Assembly: GCF_007004725.1 (NCBI RefSeq)
Contig: NZ_ML660164.1
Span: forward strand, 371,501 to 435,500
Length of the DNA stretch: 64,000 nucleotides
DNA from: Aliikangiella coralliicola
Lineage (GTDB): Bacteria; Pseudomonadota; Gammaproteobacteria; Enterobacterales; Kangiellaceae
Direction of reading: 5' to 3'
Made by a program: the position numbers and the translations under genes. The notes beneath the pieces are model-generated. The model was not told the DNA's origin. It ran no database searches and saw nothing but the letters and a program-made list of their open reading frames with translations. Shown here one piece after another: positions 8,498 to 19,400 of the stretch (positions are counted from its first letter, which is position 1; every line of letters begins with the position of its first letter).

Positions 8498-11083
8498 GTG
8501 TTACAAGCGTACCGTGAACATGTCCGTGAAAGAGCCGAGCAAGGCATCGTCCCCAAGCCCCTGTCAGCTGAGCAAATGGCTGACCTTGTCGAATTATTAA
8601 AAGCGCCACCTACCGGTGAAGAAGAGTTTCTACTTGATTTGTTAACTAACCGTGTTCCTGCGGGAGTAGATGAAGCAGCCTATATTAAGGCAGGCTTTTT
8701 GACCGCAGTTACTAAAGGTGATGTATCGTCGCCAATTGTTGATAAGACTCATGCGACAAAATTGTTGGGGACCATGTTAGGTGGTTATAACATCGCTACT
8801 TTGGTCGAATTGCTTGATTCTGCTGATTTAGCCGAAGTTGCCGCGGAGCAGCTTAAAGGCACTTTGTTAATGTTTGATGCATTTCATGATGTCGCAGACA
8901 AGGCGAAAGCAGGAAATGAAAATGCAAAATCGGTTATCCAGAGCTGGGCTGATGCAGAATGGTTTAAGTCACGGGATCCGCTGGCTGAGAAAATCACGCT
9001 AACCGTATTTAAAGTACCTGGTGAAACCAATACCGATGACCTTTCTCCGGCACAAGATGCATGGTCACGCCCGGATATCCCATTACACGCTTTGGCAATG
9101 CTTAAAAATCCACGTGAGGGTTTAGAAGGTAATCCGCTAGAAGTTATTGAAGAGCTTAAAAAGAAAGGACACCCGGTAGCTTACGTCGGTGATGTTGTTG
9201 GTACTGGATCATCGCGAAAGTCAGCGACTAACTCTGTACTTTGGCTAATGGGAGACGATATTCCTCATATTCCGAATAAGCGTGATGGTGGTTTTGTTCT
9301 AGGCAGCAAAATTGCACCGATTTTCTTCAATACCATGGAAGACGCGGGCGCGCTCCCAGTTGAAGTGGATGTTTCTCAGCTTGAAATGGGCGATGTCATT
9401 GATATTTATCCTTATGCTGGAAAAATCGAAAAAGCCGGTGAGCAAATTGCAGAGTTTCAGTTGAAGACTGACGTTTTGCTTGATGAAGTTCAGGCTGGTG
9501 GCAGAATTCCTCTTATTATCGGCAGAGGCCTGACCGCGAAAGCGAGAGATTTCCTTGGCTTGGAACCTGCTGAATTTTTCCGCAAACCTGCGTTAATTGA
9601 AGATTCTGGTAAAGGTTTCTCTCTTGGTCAAAAAATGGTTGGTAAAGCGTGCGGCGTTGCAGGTATTCGTCCAGGACAATACTGCGAGCCAACGATGACG
9701 ACAGTTGGATCACAAGATACTACCGGCCCAATGACACGTGACGAGTTGAAAGATCTGGCATGTTTAGGCTTTTCAGCTGATTTGACGATGCAATCCTTCT
9801 GTCACACCGCGGCTTATCCTAAGCCTGTTGACATCGACACCCAGCACACCCTACCTGATTTTATTATGAACCGTGGCGGAGTTTCGTTGCGACCGGGCGA
9901 TGGTATTATTCATAGCTGGTTAAATCGCATGTTGTTACCTGACACTGTTGGTACAGGTGGTGACTCGCACACTAGATTTCCTATCGGTATTTCCTTTCCG
10001 GCTGGTTCCGGATTGGTTGCTTTCGCGGCCGCTACAGGTGTGATGCCGCTGGATATGCCTGAATCTGTTCTGGTTCGCTTTAAAGGGGAAATGCAGCAAG
10101 GCGTTACATTACGTGACTTGGTGAATGCAATACCTTACGCCGCAATCCAGGAAGGATTATTGACGGTGGAAAAAGAAGGTAAAAAGAATATCTTCTCTGG
10201 TCGTATCCTCGAAATTGAAGGTTTGCCACACTTAAAAGTAGAGCAAGCGTTTGAATTATCCGACGCATCTGCTGAGCGAAGTGCCGCGGGCTGTACGATT
10301 AAACTCGATCAAGAACCGATCGTTGAATACCTTAATTCAAACATCACGATGCTCAAGTGGATGATCAAGGAAGGCTACGGTGATGCGCGCACAATTAGCC
10401 GCAGAATTGAGAGTATGGAAAACTGGTTAGCTAATCCAGAATTAATGGAAGGGGACGCAGACGCTGAATATGCTGCGGTCATTGAAATCGATTTAAACGA
10501 AATCAAGGAGCCTATTCTGGCGTGTCCTAATGATCCTGATGATGTTAAACCGCTATCTGAAGTTCAGGGCGACAAAATTGATGAAGTATTTATCGGTAGC
10601 TGTATGACCAATATCGGCCACTACCGTGCAGCAGGTAAATTGTTGCAAAAAACGGATTCTATTCCAACACGTCTTTGGATTGCGCCACCAACCAAAATGG
10701 ACGAACATCAATTGATGCAGGAAGGTTACTATAATATTTTCGCCACGGCGGGCGCTCGTACTGAAATGCCGGGTTGTTCACTCTGTATGGGAAATCAGGC
10801 GAGGGTAGCTGCTAATTCGACAGTTGTTTCCACTTCAACTCGTAACTTCCCGAACCGATTAGGTAATGGAGCGAATGTTTACCTGGCATCTGCTGAACTT
10901 GCGGCAGTTGCATCAATTTTGGGTAAATTGCCGACGGTTGAAGAATATATGAGTTATGCTGCCGATCTCGATACTATGGCTGATGATATCTATCGTTACC
11001 TCAACTTCCATGAAATCGAAGATTTCAAAAAATCTGCGGCGCAAATAACGCTACCGGTGCAAAATAAGGTTTATGTTGGTTAA
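8498..11083 (+). CDS. acnB: Aconitate hydratase B
   Basis: An 861-residue bifunctional aconitase B, which interconverts citrate and isocitrate in the TCA cycle and can also act on 2-methylisocitrate. The sequence follows AcnB from the first residues (the [15 protein letters not shown] region) through the HEAT-like, swivel and catalytic domains. The [4Fe-4S] ligands are visible late in the chain, in GSCMTNIGH and in PGCSLCMGN. The start is GTG, set by the AcnB-like N-terminus and by ACGAGGA upstream. The gene stands alone, with a long leader before it and a strong terminator after it. In E. coli apo-AcnB binds its own mRNA; the long leader here would fit such control, but this is inference. 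Confidence 0.97.
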   Translation: MLQAYREHVRERAEQGIVPKPLSAEQMADLVELLKAPPTGEEEFLLDLLTNRVPAGVDEAAYIKAGFLTAVTKGDVSSPIVDKTHATKLLGTMLGGYNIATLVELLDSADLAEVAAEQLKGTLLMFDAFHDVADKAKAGNENAKSVIQSWADAEWFKSRDPLAEKITLTVFKVPGETNTDDLSPAQDAWSRPDIPLHALAMLKNPREGLEGNPLEVIEELKKKGHPVAYVGDVVGTGSSRKSATNSVLWLMGDDIPHIPNKRDGGFVLGSKIAPIFFNTMEDAGALPVEVDVSQLEMGDVIDIYPYAGKIEKAGEQIAEFQLKTDVLLDEVQAGGRIPLIIGRGLTAKARDFLGLEPAEFFRKPALIEDSGKGFSLGQKMVGKACGVAGIRPGQYCEPTMTTVGSQDTTGPMTRDELKDLACLGFSADLTMQSFCHTAAYPKPVDIDTQHTLPDFIMNRGGVSLRPGDGIIHSWLNRMLLPDTVGTGGDSHTRFPIGISFPAGSGLVAFAAATGVMPLDMPESVLVRFKGEMQQGVTLRDLVNAIPYAAIQEGLLTVEKEGKKNIFSGRILEIEGLPHLKVEQAFELSDASAERSAAGCTIKLDQEPIVEYLNSNITMLKWMIKEGYGDARTISRRIESMENWLANPELMEGDADAEYAAVIEIDLNEIKEPILACPNDPDDVKPLSEVQGDKIDEVFIGSCMTNIGHYRAAGKLLQKTDSIPTRLWIAPPTKMDEHQLMQEGYYNIFATAGARTEMPGCSLCMGNQARVAANSTVVSTSTRNFPNRLGNGANVYLASAELAAVASILGKLPTVEEYMSYAADLDTMADDIYRYLNFHEIEDFKKSAAQITLPVQNKVYVG

Positions 11084-11103
11084 CAAATCTTGAGTTTCAC
11101 CTT

Positions 11104-11130
11104 AAAAGCACTCTTCGGAGTGCTTTTTTT
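11104..11130 (+). terminator. acnB terminator
   Basis: A ten-base stem AAAAGCACTC pairs with GAGTGCTTTT around a stable TTCG tetraloop and continues into a T run. It lies 20 bases after the acnB stop and before folC, so it separates the two transcription units. Confidence 0.92.
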
Positions 11131-11189
11131 ATTGAAATCGTTTGAATGTCGATTCAGACGAATAAACACTCATTAAAGGAAATCTGTGC

Positions 11190-12596
11190 ATGACTGAAGA
11201 AGAAAATCCTTCTGAAGACAGCTTGAAATTTTGGTTGCAGCATATTGAAAGCTTTCATCCGGCTGATATCAAACTTGGTTTGGACAGGATCAAGCTGGTT
11301 GCTGAGCAAATCGGTCTTTTCACAAATGCTGGTCTTTTCGCAAGTACTGGCAGCGAAAGCAGAGAAGCAGGCGGTGAATTTAACGGTACTTCATCAGCCG
11401 CTCAAGCAGCAGAGAAACAACCTAAAATAATTATTGTCGGTGGCACGAACGGCAAGGGAAGCTGTGTCGCGATGCTCGAGTCTTTATGTTTGACTAATAA
11501 TTATTCGGTTGGGTGTTATACATCGCCGCATCTACTGGATTTTAATGAGAGAATTAGAATCAATGGACAGATGGTCACTGATGATGTTCTGGTTGAGGCT
11601 TTCAAATCGATTGAGCAGAAAAGACAACAGGTTGCGCTGACATTTTTTGAATTTACGACGTTAGCTGCGCTAGTGGTATTTCGGCAATTTCCTTTAGATT
11701 TAATCGTATTGGAAGTGGGATTGGGTGGTCGGCAGGATGCCACTAATTTTGTTGAACCCGATTTGTCAGTCATTACAACAATTGATATCGATCATACGGA
11801 CTGGTTGAGTAATGACATCGACCGAATTGCCTATGAAAAAGCGGGCATTATGCGCATGGATAAAACTACACTGGTTGGTGATCAGAAAAGCTATGCGCTG
11901 TTGAATAAGGTTGTGCCGGAGTTTTGTCATCAGGCTCATGTGGTCGAGAACGCACATCACGAGCTAGCAAAAAAATTAACTTCAGAACAAGATAATCCCT
12001 ATCAATTATTACCACAGAACCTGCTTTTAGCGAAAACCGCATTCGAGTCCGTGCTTGGTGTTGAGCTGAATGACCAGAACTTTTTCAATGCGCTCAGGTC
12101 TATCAAGATTAATGGACGCTTTCAGCAAGTTGATGTTGGTACTAATGACGTAATGAACAATAATATCGGCCCGGTTATTGTTGATGTGGCCCATAACGCG
12201 CAAGCTGCTGGTAACCTGGCGAAGCAGTTGGAACGATTTGTTCAAAGTAACAACATTAGTCGAGTCACAGCAATTTGTGGCATGATGGCTGATAAAGCTG
12301 TCAGTGACGTCTTAGAAACTTTGTCTTCGCAGATTAATCACTGGTGTTTTGTTGATCTCGATATGCCGAGAGCCATGGAATCATCGCAACTGCTCACGCT
12401 TCATCGAGAATTACAGTTGAAATCATCTGCGGCAATATTTATCAGTGTTAAAGAAGCGTTTGATTCTATTGTTAAGTCGTCGCTTGATAGCGAGGTTAAT
12501 TCTGGTCAAACTATGAATAAAGCTGATGAGCTGGTGTTGGTATTTGGTTCTTTTATTACTGTTGCCAATATGCTCAGGTATGCACAGAAAAAATAG
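11190..12596 (+). CDS. folC: Bifunctional dihydrofolate/folylpolyglutamate synthase
   Basis: A 468-residue Mur-ligase-type enzyme that adds glutamate to dihydropteroate and then to folates, using ATP, in the cytosol. The P-loop GGTNGKGS is at 84-91, followed by the family motifs YTSPHL and FNERIRING, and later by DVAHN. The N-terminal segment has an extra low-complexity stretch at about 45-75 before the P-loop. The gene heads the folC-dedD-cvpA-purF order known from E. coli and relatives, here without accD upstream. The ATG at 11190 follows AAAGGAAA. Confidence 0.95.
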   Translation: MTEEENPSEDSLKFWLQHIESFHPADIKLGLDRIKLVAEQIGLFTNAGLFASTGSESREAGGEFNGTSSAAQAAEKQPKIIIVGGTNGKGSCVAMLESLCLTNNYSVGCYTSPHLLDFNERIRINGQMVTDDVLVEAFKSIEQKRQQVALTFFEFTTLAALVVFRQFPLDLIVLEVGLGGRQDATNFVEPDLSVITTIDIDHTDWLSNDIDRIAYEKAGIMRMDKTTLVGDQKSYALLNKVVPEFCHQAHVVENAHHELAKKLTSEQDNPYQLLPQNLLLAKTAFESVLGVELNDQNFFNALRSIKINGRFQQVDVGTNDVMNNNIGPVIVDVAHNAQAAGNLAKQLERFVQSNNISRVTAICGMMADKAVSDVLETLSSQINHWCFVDLDMPRAMESSQLLTLHRELQLKSSAAIFISVKEAFDSIVKSSLDSEVNSGQTMNKADELVLVFGSFITVANMLRYAQKK

Positions 12597-12619
12597 ACAT
12601 AAATCGCGTATTTGCAGAG

Positions 12620-12673
12620 TTGATCAAAATTGCAGGCTTGATCGAAATTACGGGGTTGATCAAAGTCATCTCA
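12620..12673 (+). repeat. Three 18-base imperfect direct repeats between folC and dedD
   Basis: TTGATC starts at 12620, 12638 and 12656, giving an exact 18-base period with the core TTGATCRAAATT in the first two units and a decayed third unit. The repeats lie after the folC stop. No function is apparent; they could be the remnant of a duplication or a protein-binding array. Confidence 0.5.
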
Positions 12674-12728
12674 AAAGATATTTTGAGAGACCTGCTAATA
12701 AATTGTATCGTTCAGGGTAGAGAATAAA

Positions 12729-13457
12729 GTGGAAAATAGTTTAAAACAGCGAATAGTAGGTGCCATTGTATTAATTGCATTGGCAGTCATTTTTTTACCT
12801 TCGATACTAAAAGAAAAATCTAAGACTGAGCCTTTTCAAACTCAAATTCCGGATAAGCCAGCCTCATTGGTTGAAAATAAAGTTCCAGACGAAGTTGTGG
12901 ATGACATTCAGCAAACGCGCAAAACCCTGGATAAGTTAGAAAATAGTCAAAGGAAATCAAAAACGACCGATCAGAAATCCCTCGCAGATAATCAATCAAA
13001 CAGTTCGACAAGTGCTTCGCAGGAAAAAGCGGTAGAACCTAATACTGAACTGTCAAAATCGACTAAAACAGAAATAAAAACTGTCAAGTCGGATGTAGAT
13101 AAGACTGTTCCAGCTAAAGTAGTCCCTAAAAAAATTGTTAAACAAAGCCCTGAAAATCAAAAGGTTAAAACCGCTGCAGCTGAAACCATAGGGCCTCAAT
13201 TCAAAGATGCCGCCTGGGTTATTCAGGTGGCGAGTTTTTCGAGTAAAGATAACGCTGTAAGAATGGTCGAAAAACTGAAAAAGGCCGGTCACAAAGCTTA
13301 CCGCAGGAAAGGCACCAACGGTCGAAATAAGTCGATCTACCGAATTTTTGTCGGTCCTTTCATCGAAAAGTCTCGCGCTGCCAAAGATTTAGATAAAGTG
13401 GCGAAGGTCACTGACAATAAAGGCATTTTACTCCCATTTGATCCAACCAGACATTAG
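12729..13457 (+). CDS. dedD: SPOR-domain cell division protein, DedD-like
   Basis: A 242-residue inner-membrane protein: a short cytoplasmic N-terminus, one transmembrane helix (about 8-26), a long Lys/Ser/Thr-rich linker with low complexity (about 35-150), and a C-terminal SPOR domain (about 160-240, beginning AAWVIQVASF and containing YRIFVGPF). SPOR domains bind denuded septal peptidoglycan, so the protein should act at the division site. The position between folC and cvpA supports the DedD name. The start is GTG at 12729, just upstream of the membrane anchor. Confidence 0.87.
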   Translation: MENSLKQRIVGAIVLIALAVIFLPSILKEKSKTEPFQTQIPDKPASLVENKVPDEVVDDIQQTRKTLDKLENSQRKSKTTDQKSLADNQSNSSTSASQEKAVEPNTELSKSTKTEIKTVKSDVDKTVPAKVVPKKIVKQSPENQKVKTAAAETIGPQFKDAAWVIQVASFSSKDNAVRMVEKLKKAGHKAYRRKGTNGRNKSIYRIFVGPFIEKSRAAKDLDKVAKVTDNKGILLPFDPTRH

Positions 13458-13614
13458 CACTTCTTTTACCCAGAATGACGTTGAATTCGGTCCTATTGTT
13501 GAAAAAAGGGCCGATGATCTTGATGATCGATAGCGCATTTTTGCAGAGTTTAACGCCAGATTACCGATAATTCACATATTTTCCGTCTGATAAACTGATT
13601 TACTAATTTGCTTG

Positions 13615-13644
13615 CTGACTTACCCTGAACTAATTTGATAGAAT
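13615..13644 (+). promoter_or_regulatory. Candidate cvpA-purF promoter
   Basis: A -35 like CTGACT (13615-13620) and a -10 TAGAAT (13639-13644) are separated by 18 bases, and the -10 ends 32 bases before the cvpA start. No clear PurR operator palindrome is seen next to it. Confidence 0.4.
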
Positions 13645-13676
13645 TCGCCTACCAAAGTTATTGAGATATTTACAAT

Positions 13677-14189
13677 ATGCAGTGGGTCGACTGGGCGATT
13701 CTGATAGTAATAGGGCTATCGGCTGGTATTAGCTTGATGCGAGGATTTGTCAGAGAAGCGCTTTCGTTAGCTGGCTGGGTCATTGCATTTTTTGTCGCCA
13801 AAGGCTTTTATCAGGACTTTTCAGTCTTACTTAATGACCATATTGAAACACCAAGTTTGCGTTACGCGGTAGCCTGGGCAAGTCTTTTCATCATCACTTT
13901 AACCGCGACTGGTCTGGTCAATTATATTATTGGTCAATTAGTTGAAAAAGCAGGTTTGAGTGGAATGGATCGAATTATGGGCATGGCGTTTGGCGCATTG
14001 CGCGGCGTGCTAGTGGTATCCCTTGTTGTCATTGGGTTACGCGTGTTTACGCCGGTTGAACAAGATCCCTGGTGGCGACAGTCTCAATTGATTCCTCACG
14101 TTGAAATCATTGGTAATTGGTTCTACGATCATTTTAAAGATTCCATTCCTAAGGTTAATCCTGAACTACCTTTCGGAAATGAATCCTGA
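13677..14189 (+). CDS. cvpA: CvpA family membrane protein
   Basis: A 170-residue inner-membrane protein with four hydrophobic segments. It matches CvpA from the start ([21 protein letters not shown]), including the [11 protein letters not shown] signature and the [11 protein letters not shown] stretch. CvpA is needed for colicin V production and contributes to envelope stress tolerance in enterobacteria; its molecular activity is not settled. It lies 23 bases upstream of purF in the same direction, the usual cvpA-purF pairing. Confidence 0.93.
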   Translation: MQWVDWAILIVIGLSAGISLMRGFVREALSLAGWVIAFFVAKGFYQDFSVLLNDHIETPSLRYAVAWASLFIITLTATGLVNYIIGQLVEKAGLSGMDRIMGMAFGALRGVLVVSLVVIGLRVFTPVEQDPWWRQSQLIPHVEIIGNWFYDHFKDSIPKVNPELPFGNES

Positions 14190-14212
14190 CTCTTAAACAA
14201 AGGTTTATAGTT

Positions 14213-15757
14213 ATGTGCGGTATTGTCGGTATTTACGCTTCTTCCCCCGTTAATCAAGGATTATATGATGCATTAACTGTGTTACAACACAGAGGCCAGG
14301 ACGCCGCAGGAATTGTCACTGAAAAAGAAGGGAAAATGTATCTTCGTAAAGCTAATGGACTAGTCAAAGATGTTTTTCATACCCGGCATATGCGTCGGTT
14401 GCAAGGTAACATAGGCGTTGGCCATGTGCGTTATCCAACCGCTGGATGCGCCAGTTCTGCTGAAGCTCAACCGCTTTATGTTAACTCGCCCTATGGTATC
14501 GTGCTAGCGCATAACGGAAACCTGACTAATCAAGAGCAACTCAAAAAAGAGCTTTACCGCACTGATCGACGCCACATTAACACCAGTTCTGACTCTGAAA
14601 TTTTATTAAATGTATTTGCCCACGAGTTACAGAAGACTTCACAAGACAAACTTACCCCTGAGGTCATATTTAACGCCATTAAAAAGGTATATCAACGTTG
14701 CAAAGGTGGATTTGCTGCGGTGGCTTTAATTACCGGGCACGGAATGGTTTGTTTTCGCGACCCTAACGGTATACGCCCAATTGTTTTCGGCAAGAGAGAA
14801 ACCGGCGGGAAAACAGAGTATATGGTCGCGTCTGAGAGTGTTGCCTTAGATACATTAGAGTTTGATCTGGTACGTGATGTTAACCCCGGTGAAGCGATTT
14901 ATATCGATGAGAATGGAGAGCTTCATACTGAACAGTGCACCGAAGCCCATGAACTAAGCCCTTGTATTTTCGAGCATGTCTACCTGGCGCGACCTGATTC
15001 AATAATGGATGATGTCTCTGTCTATCGTGCACGCTTAAGAATGGGTGAAAAACTGGCTGACAAGATCATGCGAGTTTGGCCTGATCATGATATTGATGTG
15101 GTTATTCCTATCCCCGATACTTCAACCACCAGTGCAATTGAGCTTGCTTCAAACCTCAACGTAAAACTACGTCATGGATTTGTGAAAAATCGCTATATTG
15201 GCCGAACTTTTATTATGCCGGGCCAGCAAATGCGTAAAAAGTCGGTAAAACAAAAACTCAATGCGATAGGACTTGAGTTCAAGGGAAAAAATGTTTTATT
15301 GATGGATGACTCCATCGTGCGCGGAACCACCAGCCAACAAATTGTCGAAATGGCGCGAGAAGCAGGGGCGAAAAAGGTTTATTTTGCTTCAGCAGCACCG
15401 GCGGTTAGATACCCTAATGTTTATGGTATTGATATGCCTTCTGCCAAAGAGTTGATTGCACACGATAGAACTGAAAAAGAGGTTGAGCAATTGATAGGTG
15501 CGGATAAATTGATCTACCAGGACTTAGAAGATTTGGTAGAAACCTGCCGAGAAGGTAATCCAAAAATTAACCGCTTTGATACATCGGTATTCGATGGTCA
15601 GTATATTACAGGTGATATCGACGGCGCTTACCTCGAAGCGCTCGATAACAAAAGAAATGATTTAGCGAAAAATTCCAGTGGAATTGAAAAAGTTGACGAC
15701 GATATGGACCAGAGTGACGACTCGATTATTGGTCTTCATAACGTCGGTGGCGCTTAA
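14213..15757 (+). CDS. purF: Amidophosphoribosyltransferase
   Basis: A 514-residue enzyme of the first committed step of purine synthesis: PRPP plus glutamine gives 5-phosphoribosylamine. Cys2 of MCGIVGIY is the N-terminal nucleophile of the glutaminase domain. HRGQDAAGI and HVRYPTAG follow. The PRPP-binding loop [14 protein letters not shown] lies in the C-terminal half. The start is fixed because Cys2 must become the first residue. The acyltransferase gene begins directly at the purF stop, so the two are probably translated from one message. Confidence 0.97.
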   Translation: MCGIVGIYASSPVNQGLYDALTVLQHRGQDAAGIVTEKEGKMYLRKANGLVKDVFHTRHMRRLQGNIGVGHVRYPTAGCASSAEAQPLYVNSPYGIVLAHNGNLTNQEQLKKELYRTDRRHINTSSDSEILLNVFAHELQKTSQDKLTPEVIFNAIKKVYQRCKGGFAAVALITGHGMVCFRDPNGIRPIVFGKRETGGKTEYMVASESVALDTLEFDLVRDVNPGEAIYIDENGELHTEQCTEAHELSPCIFEHVYLARPDSIMDDVSVYRARLRMGEKLADKIMRVWPDHDIDVVIPIPDTSTTSAIELASNLNVKLRHGFVKNRYIGRTFIMPGQQMRKKSVKQKLNAIGLEFKGKNVLLMDDSIVRGTTSQQIVEMAREAGAKKVYFASAAPAVRYPNVYGIDMPSAKELIAHDRTEKEVEQLIGADKLIYQDLEDLVETCREGNPKINRFDTSVFDGQYITGDIDGAYLEALDNKRNDLAKNSSGIEKVDDDMDQSDDSIIGLHNVGGA

Positions 15758-16312
15758 GTGCTTGCCTGGTTGTCACGTAAAATTTTAGTGTTGAGAGGTT
15801 GGACTTTAATCGGTCAACCTCCCGCATTAAATCAATATGTTGCTATTGTTGCGCCGCATACATCTAACTGGGACTTTTTTTTATTTTTATTGATGAAATT
15901 TTCATTTCGTCTGAAAGTCAGCTTTATTGGTAAGCATACTATTTTTGTCTGGCCTATCGGTTGGGCTTTAAGAAGACTAGGCGGAATTCCAGTTAATCGT
16001 TCGGCGAAACATAATGTTGTTGACACTATTGTTGAAGCTTTTAACCAGAACGAAAAAATGATATTTGCGATTTCTCCCGAAGGAACGCGTAGCTATAAAG
16101 ATCATTGGAAATCTGGTTTTTATCATATTGCCCTAAGTGCAGGGGTGCCGGTACAGACTTGCTTTTTGGATACGACTAAAAAGCAAATAGGTTTTGGGCC
16201 TTTGGTTACATTGACCGGTGATAAAAGTAAAGATTTAGACGAGTTTCAGGAAATTTACCATAATAAAAAGGGGATTAAACCCGAGTTGTTCAGTCAGATC
16301 CAATTTAAGTAA
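15758..16312 (+). CDS. PlsC-like lysophospholipid acyltransferase
   Basis: A 184-residue glycerophospholipid acyltransferase-like protein. The catalytic H-x4-D is HTSNWD at 34-39 and the PEGTRS phosphate-binding motif is at 108-113. It is shorter than most PlsC enzymes, lacks a long N-terminal membrane anchor, and belongs to the small soluble-looking acyltransferases often left unnamed. The GTG start immediately follows the purF stop, suggesting translational coupling, though no link with purine synthesis is known. The substrate is uncertain. Confidence 0.82.
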   Translation: MLAWLSRKILVLRGWTLIGQPPALNQYVAIVAPHTSNWDFFLFLLMKFSFRLKVSFIGKHTIFVWPIGWALRRLGGIPVNRSAKHNVVDTIVEAFNQNEKMIFAISPEGTRSYKDHWKSGFYHIALSAGVPVQTCFLDTTKKQIGFGPLVTLTGDKSKDLDEFQEIYHNKKGIKPELFSQIQFK

Positions 16313-16468
16313 GTCAGGATCTGTTCTGAATTGTTGGATCAGGTGAACTAATTTGAATGCCGTTTTTTGAGAGGCAAAACAACGGCATAAAACTAGATAG
16401 AATAGGTTGCTCTCGATTTATCGACGGTTAGGAAACGCGCAACAATAACAAAATTCAGGGATAACTAA

Positions 16469-19400
16469 TTGCTTACAAAGTATCGTCTGATTTATCTCAT
16501 TATTCTTGTCATAAGTCTGGCTTGCGGCTGGGCGAAAGCTAATTCATTTGATCACCGAGTTAATAAAGCATTTAAAATTCAAAATCTTTCCATAGAAAAT
16601 GGATTGTCGCAAAGTGTGGCCATCGACATCGTCCAGGATGCTGATGGTTACATCTGGATAGCAACAGAAGACGGTGTGAATCGGTTTAACGGTTACGAGT
16701 TCGACGTTTTCCAGAACATCCATAGTGACCCTTACTCATTGCACGAAAACTACGTGACTGCTTTACTAGAAGATCCCCGTGGCGGCGTTTGGATGGGCAC
16801 TAAAAATGGCTTAAGTTTTTTTGACTCTGCAAGTCGAAAATTTACCAACTATTCTTCAGGAAAAGTTGACCGTCTCGCTTCGATTTATGCGCTCGCTCAT
16901 GGTAAAGATAACCAGGTTTTTATCGGCTCGGACAATGGTCTGTTTTTACTTGATAGAGAAACATCGGGCATTAGTGAGTTTACTTCACAATCCGGAAAAA
17001 TAATTGACGAGGAGGTCAGAGCCTTTAGTCGTGCCGGCGATCAACTCTGGGTTGCTAGTTCTACTTGTCTTTACCAAATATCACTTGAAAATTTCAAGAT
17101 GAAAAGCTTTTGTGATAAAACTTTAGCGGCTGTTTTTGATACCGGCGTTGTTATTGCGTTAGCTAACAACAATGGAGCAATTTGGCTTGGTAAAAGTGAT
17201 GGTTTATATAAATTATCACCTGATAGCCTGGAATGGAAATATTTTCAACACGAAGAAAATAATTCAAACTCCTTAAGCGCAAACTTTGTTCAGGACCTGG
17301 CCTTCGACGAAGCTGGAAACCTTTGGGTTGCAACAACTCGCGGGTTAAATTTATTCGACACCGAAGAATCAACGATTACCCGCTATGAGCATAAAGTTTA
17401 TGACGCAGATGGATTATCAACTCACGATGTCCTTTCATTACTCATCGATAACACCGGATTAATCTGGATTGGCACTCATACTAAAGGCGTTGATATTCTT
17501 GTGCCGGAGAAAAAGCAGTTTGAGCACATACTCACTCGATCCGATTTAGCCGAGTTTCATATGGATAATTCTGTCTTCGGAATGGCTAAAGATAGAAACG
17601 AAAATATTTGGGCCGCGACCTTTGGCGCAGGTTTGATAAAGCTTGATTTGATGACTGGTGAAACTTCACTGCCATACCGCGAACAGCTTGCTGAACTTGA
17701 AGTAACGCCCGATCATATTTATAGCCTGACTATCGATTCCCAGGAACTTTTATGGGTGGGAACGATGAGTGGATTAGCCATCGTCGATTTAAAAACAGAA
17801 AAAGCTTATGGCACACAATTATTTGCGCAAGGCGAAAAAATATACTCCAGACATTTTATCCATGGCATCTACGAAGATCATTCTGGTCAATTATGGCTAG
17901 CGACCAGCTCTGGATTGTACCTGGTTGACCGACTTGTGACGAAAGAAGGTTTAATAGAGTTACATGTGATTAATAAGCAACATGAACTACCCTATAGCTT
18001 TAAAGACCGAAGTAGCGAAGTGCTCTGCTTTTTGCAGACACGAGATGGTAGCTACTGGGTTGGTGGTAATACAGGCTTGTTAAAATATTCAACTCAAAAA
18101 AAGAAGTGGATTCATTTCGAGTTTGAAGCTGAAAACCCGCAATCGATTTCCAGTGACTACATTCAGGTAATATTTGAAGATAGCCGAGGAATTTTGTGGG
18201 TTGGGACCGCTAATGGGCTTAACAAAGTTCATCGTGATAATGAGGATGAAATCTATTTTGAGAGAATCACCAAAGAGGAAGGACTACCCAGTAACGGAAT
18301 TTATGGAATATTAGAAGATCGGCAAAAACAAATCTGGATTTCTACAACATTCAACCTGGTTCGTTACTCCGAATATAGTGACACTATGCATACTTTTCAG
18401 CGGGATGATGGTTTGTCGAGCGACGAATTTAATTTCGGTTCTGCTTTTATTGACGATGAAGGTTTGTTGTATTTTGGAAGTATCAATGGCATTACGATTA
18501 TTGATAGCCGCTTTAATGCAAAAGTTGAAAAAAATGAAGCGCTAAAACTAACCGAAGTGACGGTAGGGCAGAGAGAAGTAGATGTCTATGCACTAAACCA
18601 TTCGAAGTCACCGGTTATTTATCAATATGATAACGAAGCAACCATCAAAATTTCGGTGGCAGAACTTTACTATCGTAAACTTGGCGCACCATCTTACCGC
18701 TACCGAATTCTTGGCCTGGAAGATAAATGGGTTTACACCGGAAAAGAAAGGAGCTTTGTTTTAGCTGGTTTATCTGAAGGAAAATACTTACTCGACATTC
18801 AATCAAAAATAGGCAATGGCGACTGGTCCTCTAAAACTTTGAGATTAACTTTACTGGTTCAGGCTGATTTCTGGAAAGGGCGTAATGCCATTTATCTGGT
18901 TGTCGCCAGCTCGGTCATTTTAGCATTTGTCATTTTTTTATTGATTAAGCGTCATTTTTTGCGTCAAGTTCACAAGGTGGAAAACAGGCTGAAAATGGAA
19001 ACGATTCGGCTTAAAGACTTAAAGAAAAGAAATAGTACACTAAAATCAGAATTAAATGAGAAGCAAAACCTTATTAGCGCGATGACTGAAGAAATCGATA
19101 CGTCATCGAAAAAATTGGAAAGCCATAATTTTCGTGATCCTATCACCGGTTTTTACCGCTTTCAGAGCATTGCCAAAATGCTGTCTCAGGAGACAACAGA
19201 GAATGGTTTGCCGCACAGTTTCAACCTGGTAATGGTTATTCAGTTGAGCGATCTTCAAAAAGTAGAAAGTAACAATGGAGTAATTTGTGCTGCAGAGATG
19301 TGTTCCCACGTTGCAACAGAATTAAGAAAGATGACGCCGGCGAATTTGCATATTAGTGCTTTAGATAAAGACGCTTTTGTGGTTATGGGGAACTCGATTC

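Noticed and set aside
8286-8609. Reverse reading frame overlapping the acnB start
   Set aside because: It lies opposite the conserved N-terminus of AcnB and has no recognisable protein features.
12526-12720. Forward reading frame over the end of folC and the 18-base repeats
   Set aside because: Its apparent protein repeats derive from the DNA repeats and most of it overlaps folC in another frame.
13458-13676. PurR operator before cvpA-purF
   Set aside because: No palindrome like the enterobacterial PurR box could be found by eye.
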